DNA of 5,673 nucleotides from positions 1 through 5,673 of the forward strand of contig CAMEUD010000073.1 of assembly GCA_945937975.1 (NCBI GenBank). The letters are read 5' to 3'. Made by a program: the position numbers and the translations under genes. The notes below the pieces were generated by a model. That model was not told the origin of the DNA. It worked only from the letters and a program-made list of their open reading frames with translations, and ran no database searches. The stretch is from an uncultured Clostridia bacterium. Its GTDB lineage: Bacteria > Bacillota > Clostridia > Christensenellales > UBA1242. Shown here one piece after another: positions 4,128 through 5,673 of this stretch. Within the stretch, counting starts at the first letter, position 1, and each line of letters opens with the position of its first letter.

Positions 4128-5673
4128 ATGAAACTAATAAAATTTTATAACGATGGTGCGGATAGTACCATCATTTCGAGTTTAGCACAAAAATTTGGTG
4201 TTAATAAAAAAGTAATAGAAATTGCATATTCAAGAGGTTACAAAACTGAAAGTGATTTGCAAGTATTTTTTAATCCAGCAAATCAAAGTTATTATAATCC
4301 ATTCTTATTGTCAGGAATGAAAGAAGCAACTGAAAAAATAAGTTGGTATGCAAAAAATAATAAAGATATTTTAATATTTGGAGATTATGATGTTGACGGA
4401 ATGAGTGCGACAGCAATAATGATAAAAATGTTAAAAAAACTTGGAGTTAATGCAAGATATTATTTACCAAACAGATTTATTGATGGATATGGTTTGACTT
4501 GTGATGTTATTGATAAAATTTGCAAGGACAAAAAGCCAGATTTAATAATTACAGTAGACTGTGGTATTACTTGTTATAAAGAAGTTGAATACTGCAAAGA
4601 ACTTGGTATTGATATTATAATAACAGACCACCATGAATTGCCTGAAATAACTCCTAATACTATTGTTATCAATCCAAAAATACCAAATCAAAATTATAAT
4701 TTTAATGGACTTTGTGGAACGGGAGTTGCATTCAAAATTTCTCAAGCAATTTTAGGGGAAACTGAAAGTGAAGAATTTTTACCTATTGCAACTATTGCAA
4801 CTATCGCAGATATTGTTCCACTAACATCTGAAAATAGAATTATTGTGGCAAAAGGTCTTAAAGTTATGGACAAGTATTTGCCATATGGGTTAAAGGCAAT
4901 TTTTAAACAAAACAAAATCAATTTGTCTAATTTAGATGCAAATGATATTGCTTTTAAAATTGCTCCAAAATTAAACGCATCTGGAAGAATGGGGTCTGCA
5001 GAAGATTCACTTGAATTAATGCTTGAAACTGACCCTGTTAGAGTAAAAGAACTGTTGCAAAAGGTTAATGACCATAACACAAAAAGACAAACTATTTGTA
5101 CAAAAGTTTTTGATGATTGTATGGCAATGTTAAAAAATGAAGATATGTCAAAATTGCCTGCAATAATTTTAAAATCTGACAAATGGGATAGTGGTATACT
5201 TGGAATTGTTTGCTCACGACTTCTTGATATATATAACAGGCCTGTAATTTTACTTGCTCAAAATGGACATGAATTAAAAGGTTCTGCAAGAAGTATAGAA
5301 GATGTAAATATTCATCAAGTTTTAAGTTCAGTTAACGATTTGTTAGTTGTTTTTGGTGGACATAAAGTTGCTGCTGGACTTACATTAAAAGTTGAAAATT
5401 TTGAAGAGTTTAAAAATAAAGTTAATTCATTTATATTTGAGAATGTAAACTCACAAGCATTTATTCCTATTGATTACTATGATGTTGAACTATCTTTAAA
5501 TGATTTAAACGATAGTTTGTTTAATGACTTAAAGCTTCTTGAACCATGTGGTTGCGAAAATGCAAAGCCAAAATTTTTGATAAAAACCAATAAAGTAAGA
5601 ATTTCAAGATTAAGTCCAAAATCAGTTCATGCATATATAAATATTAATGACAAGTTAAGTTTGATTTATTTTA
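4128..5673 (+). CDS. recJ: Single-stranded-DNA-specific exonuclease RecJ (3' end outside window)
   Basis: An ORF of 515 codons, still open at the right edge. RecJ degrades single-stranded DNA 5' to 3' in recombination and repair, using two metal ions. ATG 4128 is preceded by a weak AGGG (4115-4118), and no in-frame alternative is better placed. DHH-domain motifs are intact: GDYDVDG (85-91), TVDCGIT (142-148, Asp144), ITDHHE with Asp167-His168-His169, and IADIVPL (226-232, Asp228). DHHA1 motifs follow: KLNASGRMGSAED (281-293), KGSARSIED, and FGGHKVAAG (409-417). An OB-fold-like region starts near residue 455, where the usual LEPFGxGN-type motif reads LEPCGCEN (471-478). RecJ is often about 560-600 residues, longer in some Firmicutes, so 50 to 250 residues probably lie outside. 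It has its own promoter after the secF terminator, and recJ after secDF is a familiar Clostridial order. Confidence 0.96.
   Translation, partial: MKLIKFYNDGADSTIISSLAQKFGVNKKVIEIAYSRGYKTESDLQVFFNPANQSYYNPFLLSGMKEATEKISWYAKNNKDILIFGDYDVDGMSATAIMIKMLKKLGVNARYYLPNRFIDGYGLTCDVIDKICKDKKPDLIITVDCGITCYKEVEYCKELGIDIIITDHHELPEITPNTIVINPKIPNQNYNFNGLCGTGVAFKISQAILGETESEEFLPIATIATIADIVPLTSENRIIVAKGLKVMDKYLPYGLKAIFKQNKINLSNLDANDIAFKIAPKLNASGRMGSAEDSLELMLETDPVRVKELLQKVNDHNTKRQTICTKVFDDCMAMLKNEDMSKLPAIILKSDKWDSGILGIVCSRLLDIYNRPVILLAQNGHELKGSARSIEDVNIHQVLSSVNDLLVVFGGHKVAAGLTLKVENFEEFKNKVNSFIFENVNSQAFIPIDYYDVELSLNDLNDSLFNDLKLLEPCGCENAKPKFLIKTNKVRISRLSPKSVHAYININDKLSLIYF

Noticed and set aside
4742..5182. 146-codon minus-strand ORF inside recJ
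   Set aside because: It lies wholly antisense to recJ, whose DHH and DHHA1 motifs are intact. Its composition is that of an AT-rich complement, and no promoter or ribosome binding site was noticed.
1..5673. CRISPR arrays, tRNA or rRNA genes, insertion sequences, phage or defence genes
   Set aside because: I saw no regularly spaced repeats, cloverleaf-like sequence, transposase motifs or terminal inverted repeats. The window is a conserved housekeeping region.

Overview
The window is a very AT-rich stretch of bacterial chromosome. Every gene I can support is on the + strand. The conserved gene order tgt, yajC, a TIGR04086-like (YrzE/DUF3792) membrane protein, secD, secF, recJ points to a low-GC Bacillota lineage, most likely Clostridia or an uncultured gut relative. 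That placement rests on gene order, separate secD and secF genes, and Lys/Asn/Ile-rich proteins; I cannot name a genus.

Bases 1-1463 look like one transcription unit. It runs from the 3' end of tgt (zinc-binding C-terminus of tRNA-guanine transglycosylase), through an unrecognised 27-codon single-membrane-segment ORF with its own ribosome binding site, to yajC and a four-helix membrane protein of the TIGR04086 type. It ends at a hairpin terminator at 1434-1463. No convincing terminator separates tgt from the small ORF. Bases 1464-1606 hold a perfect TTGACA-17-TATAAT promoter followed by a perfect 14-bp palindrome just after the predicted transcription start. They drive secD and secF, which overlap and are probably translationally coupled. 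This operon ends at a strong 11-bp hairpin terminator (4013-4042). A second promoter (4053-4081), followed by a 7-bp inverted repeat directly before the ribosome binding site, drives recJ, which runs off the window's right edge.

YajC, SecD and SecF form the accessory complex of the Sec translocon, in which SecDF uses the ion-motive force to help pull proteins across the membrane. Tgt and RecJ (tRNA modification and single-strand DNA exonuclease) are conserved neighbours, not functional partners.

The most notable observation is that SecD and SecF are recognisable along their length but appear to lack the intramembrane charged residues essential for proton coupling in studied SecDF. The SecD TM4 Asp is Leu, the SecF TM4 Asp is Leu, and the SecF TM5 Arg is Leu or Lys. 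Other acidic or titratable residues lie nearby. Either the pair couples to an ion differently or it is an uncoupled, scaffold-like form. The second point of interest is the 27-residue membrane ORF packed against yajC.
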